A stretch of DNA of 64,000 bases from JANQGH01 sp039177555 (GTDB lineage Bacteria; Pseudomonadota; Alphaproteobacteria; DSM-16000; Inquilinaceae): contig JBCDFV010000019.1 in assembly GCA_039177555.1 (NCBI GenBank), forward strand, positions 10,480-74,479, given 5' to 3'. The notes under the pieces are model-generated. The model did no database searches. It was given only the letters and a program-made list of their open reading frames with translations, and was not told where the DNA came from. Numbering within the stretch: the stretch's first letter is position 1; each line of letters opens with the position of its first letter. The position numbers were made by a program, and so were the translations under genes. This document shows, piece after piece, positions 1 to 8,822 of the stretch.

Positions 1-1
1 C

Positions 2-748
2 AACTGGGGCGGCTTGGCAGCCAACCCGGCGACTATTTTGGCCAATGCGCTGGCGTCGATCGCCGACCAGCGTGGTCGCATCGCCATAGCGGACTGGCGG
101 CCGGACAGCCTGACACCCGGCGTGCGCCGCGCGCTGGCGGCCATCGCGCTTGAGGGGCCCGACGGCGCCTTTGCACCTGACGACCATTGGGGCGAGCATG
201 ACCTAAGCCCGGCGGAGCGCGTGTTCGGCTGGAACAGTTTCGAGGTCTTGGCCTTCACCGCTGGCACACCGGACACCCCGGTGAATGCTATTCCGCCGTC
301 GGCGGAGGCCCATTGCCAGCTACGCTTCGTCGTCGGAACGGATGTCGATACGATCCTGCCGGCCTTGCGCGCGCATCTCGATGCCAACGGGTTCGGTGAC
401 ATCACGATCAGCCAGCCTGACAGCGTCGTCTTTGGCGCGACGCGCACCGATCCGGAGTCGGATCTCGTGCTTTGGGCGTCTTCTGTCGCGGAAAAACAGA
501 CCGGACGCTCGGTTGACATCCTGCCCAATGTCGGCGGCTCGTTGCCGACCGATGTCTTTGTCGAAGAGCTGGGCCTGCCCATGTTATGGGTGCCGCATTC
601 CTATGGCGGCTGTGGCCAGCACGGGCCGGACGAGCATCTCTTGTTGCCGCTGGCCCGCGAGGGATTGGAGATCATGACGGCCCTGTTCTGGGACATCGGC
701 GAGGGCGGAGCGCCTGTTGGCAATCGGTCGGTGCGTGCGCAAGGGTAG
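2..748 (+). CDS. M20 family metallopeptidase, C-terminal part (5' end outside window)
   Basis: The frame is open from base 2, so the gene begins left of the window; the in-frame TTG at 14 is not a real start. What remains is the dimerisation (lid) domain and the C-terminal part of the catalytic domain of a zinc-dependent M20 amidohydrolase/peptidase. The NWGGLAANPA stretch at the left edge and the GCGQHGPDEH motif near residue 200, which supplies a C-terminal metal-binding His, are typical of the family. The substrate cannot be told. The stop lies only three bases before the ribE start, so it is probably co-transcribed with the riboflavin genes. That position is often taken by ribD or nrdR in related genomes, so the peptidase is a slightly unusual neighbour. 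Confidence 0.85.
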   Translation, partial: NWGGLAANPATILANALASIADQRGRIAIADWRPDSLTPGVRRALAAIALEGPDGAFAPDDHWGEHDLSPAERVFGWNSFEVLAFTAGTPDTPVNAIPPSAEAHCQLRFVVGTDVDTILPALRAHLDANGFGDITISQPDSVVFGATRTDPESDLVLWASSVAEKQTGRSVDILPNVGGSLPTDVFVEELGLPMLWVPHSYGGCGQHGPDEHLLLPLAREGLEIMTALFWDIGEGGAPVGNRSVRAQG

Positions 749-751
749 GGC

Positions 752-1369
752 ATGTTTACCGGCATCATTACCGACATCGGCGAAATCTTTGCGATTGATC
801 GCAACGGCGACACGCGCCTGACCCTGTCGACGGGTTTCGATACCGACACAGTCGATCTCGGCGCCTCGATCGCCTGCAATGGCGTTTGCCTGACGGTCAC
901 GGAGAAAACGCCCGGCCGCTTCTCGGTCGAGGCATCGGCCGAAACCTTGGCCAAGACGACCATCGGCACCTGGGCGATCGGCACCAAGGTCAATCTGGAG
1001 CGGTCGCTGCGCCTGGGCGACGAACTTGGCGGGCATCTGGTCTTCGGCCATGTCGACGGCGTCGCGGAGGTCGTCGATGTCCAACCGGACGGTGACAGTC
1101 TGCGCTGGCGCTTCGTGGTGCCGGCCGGTCTTGAGCGGTTCATCGCGCAAAAGGGCTCCGTCGCGCTTAACGGCGTTTCGCTGACCGTAAACGACGTTGA
1201 CGCAAGAGAGTTCGGGGTCAACATCATCCCGCATACCCAGGCAGCGACCACCTTTGGCTCTAACGGCGCGGACGGGTCGGTGGCCCTTGGCGACCCGGTT
1301 AACCTTGAGGTCGACATGCTGGCGCGCTATGTCGCTCGCCTGAACGAGGTGAAAGCAACCGACCCATGA
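752..1369 (+). CDS. ribE: riboflavin synthase alpha subunit
   Basis: This protein of 205 residues catalyses the last step of riboflavin synthesis, dismutating two 6,7-dimethyl-8-ribityllumazine molecules. It begins MFTGIITDIGEI, the classic start of the family, and has two similar lumazine-binding barrels: GASIACNGVCLTV in the first and GSVALNGVSLTVNDV in the second. The length is normal. The ATG at 752 follows GGTAGGGC and its stop overlaps the ribBA start (ATGA, 4 bp), which suggests translational coupling within the rib operon. Confidence 0.97.
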   Translation: MFTGIITDIGEIFAIDRNGDTRLTLSTGFDTDTVDLGASIACNGVCLTVTEKTPGRFSVEASAETLAKTTIGTWAIGTKVNLERSLRLGDELGGHLVFGHVDGVAEVVDVQPDGDSLRWRFVVPAGLERFIAQKGSVALNGVSLTVNDVDAREFGVNIIPHTQAATTFGSNGADGSVALGDPVNLEVDMLARYVARLNEVKATDP

Positions 1370-2583
1370 CCGCAGGCCCAAGCGCGCCCGCCACGGTAAG
1401 CAAACAGGCCATCGCCGCCGCCCGCCGCGAGGAAGTGCGGCTGAGCGCCGATGATCAGGAGTTTCTGTCGCCGATCGCCGATCTGATCGAGGAGGCGCGG
1501 CGCGGCCGCATGTTCATCCTGGTCGACGACGAGGACCGGGAGAATGAAGGCGATCTGATCATCCCGGCGGAAACCGCGACGGCCGAGGCGATCAACTTCA
1601 TGGCCAAATACGGCCGCGGCCTGATTTGCCTGGCGCTGGAAAGCGAGCGCATTCAGCAGTTGCATCTGCCGCTGATGCGCCAGACCAACGCCTCACGCCA
1701 CGGCACTGCCTTCACGGTCTCGATCGAGGCGCGCGAGGGCATCACCACGGGCATCTCGGCGGCGGACCGGGCGCACACCGTTGCCGTCGCCATCGACCCG
1801 AGCAAGGGCGCGGACGATCTCGCCACGCCGGGCCATGTTTTTCCGCTGCTGGCCAGCGACGGCGGTGTCCTCGCGCGCGCCGGCCATACGGAGGCCTCCG
1901 TCGACCTCGCCCGCATGGCGGGGCTGAACCCATCGGCCGTGATCTGTGAGATCATGAACGATGATGGTTCGATGGCGCGGCTGCCGGACCTGATCAAGTT
2001 CGCCCAGTTCCACGGCCTGAAGGTCGGCACCATCGCCGACCTGATCGCCTACCGAAGAGGCCGGGAATCGCTGGTCGAGCGGCGCATGGAAGACGTGCTC
2101 GACAGCCGCTATGGCGGCGAATGGCGCATGGTCATTTATGTGAACACGGCCGAGTATGCCGAGCATGTCGCGCTGGTGAAGGGTAATCCGGCGGCGCCGG
2201 GGCCGGTGCTGGTGCGCATGCACGCGCTCAGCGTTTTGGACGACGTCTTGGGTGGCCGTCGCAGCGCGGGTAGCGACTTGCATGGTGCGATGCAGGCCAT
2301 CTCGGACGAGGGACGCGGCGTCGTCGTGCTGATCCGTGAACCGCGTCCGGACAGCCTGACGCAGCGCCTGCTGGCACGCCACCCGGCGAATAAGTCCGAT
2401 GGTGGGCCCGATGGCGGCAAGGAACTGCGGGACTATGGCGTTGGCGCGCAGATCCTGCTCGACCTCGGCGTACGCGAGATGGAGCTGTTGTCGAATCACG
2501 AAAAGACGGTGATCGGGCTTGAGGGGTATGGCCTGACGATCGCCGGCCGTCGGCCGATTCCGCCGCTGAGAGAGAACGAATGA
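1366..2583 (+). CDS. ribBA: 3,4-dihydroxy-2-butanone 4-phosphate synthase with degenerate GTP cyclohydrolase II domain (RibBA/RibBX type)
   Basis: The N-terminal half (about residues 40-240) is a full RibB domain with VDDEDRENEGDLI, ARHGTAFTVS and GHVFPLLASDGGVL, so it should make the four-carbon precursor of riboflavin from ribulose 5-phosphate. The C-terminal half (about 245-400) has the RibA fold, but the zinc-binding Cys cluster of GTP cyclohydrolase II is absent: the place where SECLTGD...CDC is expected reads MHALSVLDDVLGGRRS. The domain also contains an odd DGGPDGGK insert. It is therefore unlikely to hydrolyse GTP; a RibA or other cyclohydrolase must act elsewhere. Such RibBX-type proteins are known. 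The stop overlaps ribH by 4 bp. Confidence 0.93.
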   Translation: MTAGPSAPATVSKQAIAAARREEVRLSADDQEFLSPIADLIEEARRGRMFILVDDEDRENEGDLIIPAETATAEAINFMAKYGRGLICLALESERIQQLHLPLMRQTNASRHGTAFTVSIEAREGITTGISAADRAHTVAVAIDPSKGADDLATPGHVFPLLASDGGVLARAGHTEASVDLARMAGLNPSAVICEIMNDDGSMARLPDLIKFAQFHGLKVGTIADLIAYRRGRESLVERRMEDVLDSRYGGEWRMVIYVNTAEYAEHVALVKGNPAAPGPVLVRMHALSVLDDVLGGRRSAGSDLHGAMQAISDEGRGVVVLIREPRPDSLTQRLLARHPANKSDGGPDGGKELRDYGVGAQILLDLGVREMELLSNHEKTVIGLEGYGLTIAGRRPIPPLRENE

Positions 2584-3020
2584 CCGCCGGACCGCATATC
2601 CTGATCGTCGAGGCGCCGTTCTACGCCGACATTGTTGAAGAGCTGCGTGCCGGTGCTGAAGAGGCCTTGGCGGCGGCCGGCGCGACGGTCGAACATGCCA
2701 GCGTGCCCGGGGCTTTCGAGGTTCCGGCGGTTATCTCCATCGCTGCGGACACGGGTCGCTACGACGGTTATGTCGCGCTGGGCTGCGTCATTCGCGGCGA
2801 GACCAGCCACTATGACTATGTCTGCGCCGAAAGCGCGCGCGGGCTGCAGGATCTGGCCGTCGACCGGCGCCTGGCCATCGGCTACGGGATCCTGACCACG
2901 GACGATGATGCGCAAGCCTGGGTGCGCGCGCGGCGCGACGAGAAGAACAAGGGCAGGGACGCGGCCGAAGCGTGCCTGGCCATGATCGCCCTGAAGCGCC
3001 GTTTTGCCGGGGAGGTCTGA
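2580..3020 (+). CDS. ribH: 6,7-dimethyl-8-ribityllumazine synthase
   Basis: At 146 residues this has the normal lumazine synthase length. Motifs include VEAPFYADIVEELRAGA at the N terminus, VPGAFEVP (substrate pocket), ALGCVIRGETSHYDY (phosphate site) and a late GILTTDD. It condenses the RibB product with the pyrimidine precursor to give the substrate of RibE. It overlaps ribBA by 4 bp and is followed closely by nusB, the standard alphaproteobacterial order. Confidence 0.97.
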   Translation: MTAGPHILIVEAPFYADIVEELRAGAEEALAAAGATVEHASVPGAFEVPAVISIAADTGRYDGYVALGCVIRGETSHYDYVCAESARGLQDLAVDRRLAIGYGILTTDDDAQAWVRARRDEKNKGRDAAEACLAMIALKRRFAGEV

Positions 3021-3022
3021 AC

Positions 3023-3517
3023 GTGGCGGATCGCAAACCCTCGGCCTCTGCCCGCAGGCGCGCGGCGCGTCTGCACGCCGTTCAGGCCCTGTACAACATC
3101 GACCGAACCGGACAGAGCGCGGACAGCGTGCTGGGCGAGTTCGTGCGCTTTCGCCTCGGCGAAGAGGTTGATGGCGACCGCTATGTCGATCCGGACCGCC
3201 CGCTGTTCGCCGCCATCGTGCGTGGCGTTGTGGAGCGCGAGGCGGATCTGAACCCGATCATCGACGGCGCCCTCGATAAGGGCATGACGGCAGACCGGCT
3301 GGAGCTGTTGCTGCGCCTGATCCTGCGCGCCGGGACGTGGGAGTTGCTTTCCACGCCCGACGTCGCCGCGCGCATCGTCATTGCCGACTATGTCGACCTG
3401 GCCCATGCCTTCTACGAAGGTAAGGAGCCGGGCATCACCAACGCCGTTCTTGACCGCATCGCCCGCGTGCTGCGCCCGGAAGAACTGGGGGCCGCGACGC
3501 AACCCGCCGCGACTTGA
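3023..3517 (+). CDS. nusB: transcription antitermination factor NusB
   Basis: NusB works with S10 (NusE) on boxA RNA in rRNA antitermination. The all-helical protein shows ARRRAARLHAVQALYNID at the start, DRPLFAAIVRGVVE in the middle and IVIADYVDLAHAFYEGKEPGITNAVLDRIAR near the end (shown only as landmarks). The longer open frame begins at 2972 inside ribH, but the GTG at 3023 lies seven bases after GGAGGT and gives the usual NusB N terminus, so I prefer it. It sits in the rib operon, as is common. Confidence 0.94.
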   Translation: MADRKPSASARRRAARLHAVQALYNIDRTGQSADSVLGEFVRFRLGEEVDGDRYVDPDRPLFAAIVRGVVEREADLNPIIDGALDKGMTADRLELLLRLILRAGTWELLSTPDVAARIVIADYVDLAHAFYEGKEPGITNAVLDRIARVLRPEELGAATQPAAT

Positions 3518-3528
3518 GCGCGCTACAC

Positions 3529-4509
3529 ATGACCAACCTTGGCGAATTCGACCGTATCGAACAGATGCTCCGCCCCTTGGCGGCCGGCGATCCAGGTTCG
3601 CTGAACCTGACGGACGATGCGGCCTTGATCGATGTGGAGCCAGGGCAACAGATCGTCGTCACGACCGACACCATGGTCGACACGGTCCACTTCCTGGCTG
3701 GCACGCCGCCGGGCTCTCTCGCCGCGAAACTGTTGCGCGTCAACCTCTCCGACCTTGCCGCGATGGGCGCGAAGCCCTTTGCCTATCTGCTGACGACGGC
3801 ACTGCCTCGCAACCTGGACGACGATTGGCTGGCCGCGTTCGCCCGAGGGCTGGCCGACGATCAGGAGCGCTTCTCGGTGCATCTGATCGGCGGTGACTCC
3901 GTGTCGACGTCGGGACAGCTCTCGGTTGGGATCACCGCCCTTGGCCGGGTGCCCTCGGGTCAGGCGTTACGCCGGGATGGCGCGCGGTCGGGCCATGGCA
4001 TCTATGTCACGGGCACGCCCGGCGATGCGGTGCTCGGCCTTCATCTTTTGCGCCAGAAGCGCACCCACGGTCTGTTGGTGGACGATGCAGAGTATCTCAC
4101 GGGGCGCTATCAGCGGCCGACCCCGCGGCTGGAGGTCGGCCAAAGGCTGGTCGGCATCGCCAGCGCGGCGATCGACATCTCCGATGGCCTCATCGGCGAT
4201 CTCGGCCACATCTGCGGCGCGTCCGGCGTTGCCGCGACGGTGGTCGCCAGCCGTTTGCCGCGTTCCAAGCCGGCACAAAAACTGTTGGAACTGAACCCGG
4301 AACTGACGCACACGGCCTTGGCGGGCGGCGACGATTACGAGCTGTTGTTCACGGTCGCCGGCCAGAACGAGGCCGCCTTGGCGGCGATCAGGGCGGAGTG
4401 CGGCGTGCCGATCACCCGCATCGGTGCCATCATCGCCGGCGACACACCGCGCATCCTGGACGATACGGGTCAGGAGATCGAAGGCCTCGCCGGCTGGCGC
4501 CACTTCTAG
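3529..4509 (+). CDS. thiL: thiamine-monophosphate kinase
   Basis: ThiL phosphorylates thiamine monophosphate to the active cofactor with ATP. Family marks are GEFDRIEQ at the start, TDDAALI, TTDTMVDTVHFL (metal and substrate binding), LSDLAAMGAKP, DISDGLIGDLGHI and a late GGDDYELLF. The length of about 326 residues is normal. I chose ATG 3529 because it puts GEF near the N terminus; a TTG at 3514 that overlaps the nusB stop is an alternative. Neither has a clear ribosome-binding site. It is probably the end of the rib-nusB-thiL transcription unit. Confidence 0.93.
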   Translation: MTNLGEFDRIEQMLRPLAAGDPGSLNLTDDAALIDVEPGQQIVVTTDTMVDTVHFLAGTPPGSLAAKLLRVNLSDLAAMGAKPFAYLLTTALPRNLDDDWLAAFARGLADDQERFSVHLIGGDSVSTSGQLSVGITALGRVPSGQALRRDGARSGHGIYVTGTPGDAVLGLHLLRQKRTHGLLVDDAEYLTGRYQRPTPRLEVGQRLVGIASAAIDISDGLIGDLGHICGASGVAATVVASRLPRSKPAQKLLELNPELTHTALAGGDDYELLFTVAGQNEAALAAIRAECGVPITRIGAIIAGDTPRILDDTGQEIEGLAGWRHF

Positions 4510-4581
4510 CCGGCGCACGGGAGGCATGCGAAGACGCATGCTTGCCCGTAACCGGCCCATCGTCGCATTGTTGCGGCTGAA

Positions 4582-5799
4582 ATGACCATGACGGAAACCC
4601 GGACTTACGACCCAACCCGGCGCAACGTGCTGTTGCTGGCGCTATGCCAGGCGCTTGGCATGACCGGCATCTCGGTGCTGATGATCATCGTGGGTCTGGT
4701 CGGGTACAGCCTTGCGATCGACAAAAGCTTGGCGACGTTGCCGTTGGCCCTGGGGTTTGTCGGCACGATGCTGACGACCATACCGGCCTCGGCGCTGATG
4801 CGCCGGATCGGCCGGCGGGCCGGCTTTTCGCTTGGTGCGGTGGTCGGCATCTTCAGCGCGCTGCTGTCGGCCTATGCCATCTGGCAGCAAGACTTTTGGC
4901 TCTATGCGGTCGCCGCCCTCGGCATCGGTGTTAAGGGCTCGTTCATCCATTTCTACCGGTTTGCCGCCGCCGATACCGCCAGCGAGGCGTTCCGGCCGAA
5001 AGCAATCAGCCTGGTCTTGGCCGGCGGGGTGGTGGCGGCTTTGGCCGGGGCGCCGCTGGCGCGCGCGACGCGCGAACTGTTCAGTCCGAACCTTTACGTC
5101 GGCTGCTATCTGGCGATCGCCGTGCTTTCCCTGCTGGCCCTGGTGGTCTTGCAGTTCATTCGCATTCCGCCGCTTACGGCCGAACAGCGTGCCGATCACG
5201 GCCGGCCGCTCCGCGTTATCGCACGGCAGCCGACCTTCATCGTCGCGGTCATGGCGGCCGCTATCGGCTACGGCGTTATGACCCTGGTGATGACGACCAC
5301 GCCGTTGGCCATGAACAGCTACGACCATGGCTTTGGCGAGACGACCTGGGTCATTCAATGGCATGCGCTCGCCATGTTCGTCCCCAGCTTCGTTTCCGGC
5401 AGCCTGATCAAGAAGTTCGGCGCCACCCAGATCATCCTCACGGGTGGCTTCATCACGATCGCTTGCGTCATCGTCGCCTTGTTGGGGACCAGCTTTTGGT
5501 ACTTCTGGCTGGCGCTGTTCCTTCTCGGGTTGGGCTGGAACTTCATGTTCATCGGCGGAACAACACTGGCCACCGAGACCTACACCATCGTCGAGCGCAA
5601 CAAGACCCAGGCGCTGAACGACTTCATCATCTTTACTGTCGTGGCCTGCGCGTCGCTTGCCTCCGGGGCGCTGCACCACTGGTTCGGCTGGCAGGCGGTG
5701 GTGATTGGCGTGACGCCGCTTTTGGCGCTGGCCATGGCGGCCGTCTCGTATCTTCACTTCACCCGACGGGCGTCCCCGACACCGGCCGCGGCGGAGTAG
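4582..5799 (+). CDS. MFS transporter
   Basis: This is a 405-residue membrane protein with about 12 hydrophobic segments and the short basic loop MRRIGRRAG after the second segment, as in the major facilitator superfamily. Late segments carry FWLALFLLGLGWNFMFIGGT. The substrate is unknown. Two in-frame ATGs lie six bases apart (4582 and 4588), so the start is uncertain by two residues. It stands alone between thiL and hppA. Confidence 0.85.
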   Translation: MTMTETRTYDPTRRNVLLLALCQALGMTGISVLMIIVGLVGYSLAIDKSLATLPLALGFVGTMLTTIPASALMRRIGRRAGFSLGAVVGIFSALLSAYAIWQQDFWLYAVAALGIGVKGSFIHFYRFAAADTASEAFRPKAISLVLAGGVVAALAGAPLARATRELFSPNLYVGCYLAIAVLSLLALVVLQFIRIPPLTAEQRADHGRPLRVIARQPTFIVAVMAAAIGYGVMTLVMTTTPLAMNSYDHGFGETTWVIQWHALAMFVPSFVSGSLIKKFGATQIILTGGFITIACVIVALLGTSFWYFWLALFLLGLGWNFMFIGGTTLATETYTIVERNKTQALNDFIIFTVVACASLASGALHHWFGWQAVVIGVTPLLALAMAAVSYLHFTRRASPTPAAAE

Positions 5800-5976
5800 C
5801 TCGCGGCAAAATTGCGAACCGACGCCGCATTATCTGACCAATTTGTTGCAACGCACCGTTGGTTCTGGCATTTTCCCGGCGCTTTTTGGGGCGGGCGGCG
5901 CTGAGAGGGACTCGATGGCTGCCCATTCTGCCGTTCCGGCCATTCCTTCGCTACTTGAGTCCTCAGGGAACCAACA

Positions 5977-8085
5977 ATGACACTCGTGTTGATCTTCGTA
6001 TTGATCTGCGGTGCGCTGGCAATTGCCTATGGCGTTTGGGCCGCGCGCTCGGTCCTGTCGGCCAGTGCCGGCAGCGACCGCATGCAAGAGATCGCCGCTG
6101 CCATTCAGGAAGGCGCCAGCGCCTACCTGAACCGGCAATACCTGACGATCGGCGCCGTCGGCGTCGTCATTGCCATTATCGTGTCATTGCTGCTGGGTTG
6201 GACGGTCGGCGTCGGGTTCATTATCGGTGCCGTGCTGTCCGGTGCGGCCGGCTACATCGGTATGCACATATCGGTTCGCGCCAACGTCCGCACGACGGAA
6301 GCATCCAAGCACGGGATGTCCCAGGGCCTTGAAGTCGCGTTCAAGTCTGGGGCGATCACGGGCATGCTGGTTGCCGGGTTAGCGTTGATCGGCGTCACCG
6401 GCTATTACGGCATCCTGCTGTTGATGGGTGCCGAAGGACGGGGCCTGATCGACCCGTTGGTCGGCCTTGGCTTCGGCGCCTCGTTGATTTCGATTTTCGC
6501 CCGTTTAGGCGGAGGCATATTTACCAAGGGGGCCGATGTCGGCGCCGACCTGGTCGGCAAAGTCGAAGCCGGTATTCCCGAGGACGATCCGCGCAACCCG
6601 GCGGTGATCGCCGATAACGTCGGCGACAATGTCGGCGACTGTGCCGGTATGGCGGCCGACCTGTTCGAGACCTATGCTGTCACCGTCGTTGCGACCATGG
6701 TACTGGCATCGATCTTCTTTGTCGGCAGCGACCTGATGCGCCCGCTGATGGCTTTTCCTCTCGCCATCGGCGGTGTCTGCATCCTGGCCTCGATCGCCGG
6801 CACCTTTTTCGTCAAGCTTGGCCCGACCAAGAACGTCATGGGCGCTCTCTACAAGGGTTTCATTGCCTCGGCCGGGCTTGCCCTGGTTGGTATTGCGCTG
6901 GCGACGTTGGTGGTTGTCGGTTTCGGCACCGAAATGACGGTCGCCGGATCGACCTTCAATGGCTTCGACTTGTTCATCTGTGCCGCCATCGGCCTGATCG
7001 TCACCGGCCTCCTTATCTGGGTGACCGAGTACTATACAGGGACGACCTACCGGCCCGTACGGTCGATCGCCAAATCGTCGACCACCGGCCATGGCACGAA
7101 CGTGATCCAGGGCCTGGCGATCTCGATGGAAGCCACGGCCATTCCCGCCATCATCATCTGCGCCGCGATCATCGCTGCCTACAGCCTTGGCGGCCTGTTC
7201 GGCATCGCCATTGCGGTGACGGCCATGCTGGCCCTGGCCGGCATGGTTGTGGCCCTCGACGCCTATGGCCCGGTCACGGATAATGCCGGCGGCATTGCCG
7301 AGATGGCGGATCTGGACGCTGAAGTGCGCAACACCACCGACGCCCTGGATGCGGTCGGCAACACGACAAAGGCAGTTACCAAGGGCTACGCCATTGGGTC
7401 GGCCGGTTTGGGCGCCCTGGTCCTGTTCGCGGCCTATACCGAGGATCTGCAGTACTTCATTGGCAATCCGGAGAGCTATCCTTACTTCGCCGGGCTCGAC
7501 CTGGATTTCAGCCTTTCCAACCCGTACGTCGTCGTCGGCCTGATCCTCGGCGGCCTGTTGCCCTTCCTGTTCGGTGCGCTGAGCATGACGGCGGTCGGTC
7601 GGGCGGCGGGCTCCGTGGTTGAAGAGGTGCGGCGGCAGTTCCGCGATGATGACGGCATCATGGCCGGCACGTCGAAACCCAATTACAGCCGTGCGGTTGA
7701 CATGCTGACCAAGTCGGCGATCAAGGAAATGATCGTGCCGTCGCTGCTGCCGGTTCTGGCGCCGATCGTGCTGTTCTTGATCATCAACTTGATCGACGGT
7801 CGGTCGGCCGCGTTCTCGTCGGTTGGCGCGATGCTGTTGGGCGTGATCGCGACCGGCCTGTTCGTGGCGATTTCCATGACCGCCGGCGGCGGGGCCTGGG
7901 ATAACGCCAAGAAGTACATCGAGGATGGCAACCATGGCGGCAAGGGGTCGGAGGCCCACAAGGCGGCCGTGACCGGTGACACCGTCGGCGATCCGTACAA
8001 GGACACTGCCGGCCCGGCGGTCAATCCGATGATCAAGATCACCAACATCGTCGCCTTGCTGCTGCTGGCCGTCCTGGCTCACTAG
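5977..8085 (+). CDS. hppA: K+-independent membrane-bound proton-translocating pyrophosphatase
   Basis: This inner-membrane ion pump of 702 residues couples pyrophosphate hydrolysis to H+ export. Signature motifs are present: DVGADLVGKVE with EDDPRNPAVIADNVGDNVGD (substrate binding, landmarks only), DCAGMAADLFETYAVT, and a late GDTVGDPYKDTAGPAVNP. The stretch DAVGNTTKA has Lys where K+-dependent enzymes have Ala, the known determinant of K+ independence, so no K+ need is predicted. The ATG follows CAGGGAACC. A perfect 13-bp terminator follows the gene. Confidence 0.97.
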   Translation: MTLVLIFVLICGALAIAYGVWAARSVLSASAGSDRMQEIAAAIQEGASAYLNRQYLTIGAVGVVIAIIVSLLLGWTVGVGFIIGAVLSGAAGYIGMHISVRANVRTTEASKHGMSQGLEVAFKSGAITGMLVAGLALIGVTGYYGILLLMGAEGRGLIDPLVGLGFGASLISIFARLGGGIFTKGADVGADLVGKVEAGIPEDDPRNPAVIADNVGDNVGDCAGMAADLFETYAVTVVATMVLASIFFVGSDLMRPLMAFPLAIGGVCILASIAGTFFVKLGPTKNVMGALYKGFIASAGLALVGIALATLVVVGFGTEMTVAGSTFNGFDLFICAAIGLIVTGLLIWVTEYYTGTTYRPVRSIAKSSTTGHGTNVIQGLAISMEATAIPAIIICAAIIAAYSLGGLFGIAIAVTAMLALAGMVVALDAYGPVTDNAGGIAEMADLDAEVRNTTDALDAVGNTTKAVTKGYAIGSAGLGALVLFAAYTEDLQYFIGNPESYPYFAGLDLDFSLSNPYVVVGLILGGLLPFLFGALSMTAVGRAAGSVVEEVRRQFRDDDGIMAGTSKPNYSRAVDMLTKSAIKEMIVPSLLPVLAPIVLFLIINLIDGRSAAFSSVGAMLLGVIATGLFVAISMTAGGGAWDNAKKYIEDGNHGGKGSEAHKAAVTGDTVGDPYKDTAGPAVNPMIKITNIVALLLLAVLAH

Positions 8086-8120
8086 GCAATCAGGTACGCC
8101 CAATTAGGCATGCCATAGAA

Positions 8121-8156
8121 AAAGCCCCGGCACTGAAAGGTGCCGGGGCTTTCTTG
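8121..8156. terminator. bidirectional intrinsic terminator between hppA and bamE
   Basis: A perfect 13-bp stem (AAAGCCCCGGCAC and its complement GTGCCGGGGCTTT) with a six-base loop TGAAAG lies between two converging genes. A-tract on one side and T-tract on the other let it work in both directions. Confidence 0.92.
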
Positions 8157-8175
8157 TTGACTGCTCTTGCGAGGC

Positions 8176-8664
8176 TTAGTTGCCGCCCAGCGTCTGCGCG
8201 CCGAACTGGCCGATATTGCCGAACAGCTGTTCCAGCACGCCCATCTGGCGCCCCAGCGTTGGCGTTTCGGATTCCTCGAAGGCGAACTCCATACCGTCTT
8301 CCAGGGTACGGACCTGAAGGTCCGTGATGACACCGGACAACGTGTCGAATTGCACCCGAATCACGCGCCGCTCCAGCACATCCGGCTCGAAGAACGCGAA
8401 ATACTCAACCCGGCTGCCGATGTAGTACCAGATGCCGTCGTCAAAGGTTGCGACGGCCGTCGGCGAGCCGAAGGTGCGCAAGACGTCGCCGGCTGTGCTG
8501 GTGCCGACCTCGATCTGCTCCAGCCGTCGGTCTTCCACCAGATTGCCGCGATTGCGCACTTCCGCGGCGCAAGCCGTGACGGCGATCGCAGCCGTCATGA
8601 CAATGCCGAGCCGGCGCGCCGTTCGCCACCGGTTGCGAATAGAACTCTCGGCCATGGTTACCAC
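8176..8664 (-). CDS. bamE: outer membrane protein assembly factor BamE (SmpA/OmlA) lipoprotein
   Basis: A short basic N terminus and hydrophobic segment end in the lipobox VTAC (Cys near residue 32), so this is an exported lipoprotein. The mature part has the SmpA/OmlA core: LEQIEVGTSTAGDVLRTFGS, TFDDGIWYYIGSR and VIRVQFD. BamE is an accessory part of the beta-barrel assembly machine in the outer membrane. A start at the second Met (MAESS) three residues later is possible. It is divergent from the CBP3-like chaperone gene. Confidence 0.9.
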   Translation of the reverse strand: MVTMAESSIRNRWRTARRLGIVMTAAIAVTACAAEVRNRGNLVEDRRLEQIEVGTSTAGDVLRTFGSPTAVATFDDGIWYYIGSRVEYFAFFEPDVLERRVIRVQFDTLSGVITDLQVRTLEDGMEFAFEESETPTLGRQMGVLEQLFGNIGQFGAQTLGGN

Positions 8665-8822
8665 CGTTCCTCAGATAGTCCTTGAATCGGCAAGCGGCAG
8701 GCATTCTTTGCCCCAAGCATTGATCCCGCCGCGCCGCGCGCCCATCTTGGCGGGCGTCGGCGTCCTGGTCGCGGCCATCATGCGGCGCAAACGACGTCAG
8801 CCATCGTTGCCATAGGACTTCC

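Noticed and set aside
584..1381. Long minus-strand frames opposite ribE and ribBA
   Set aside because: They are shadows produced by high GC codon bias; the plus-strand genes have full family motifs.
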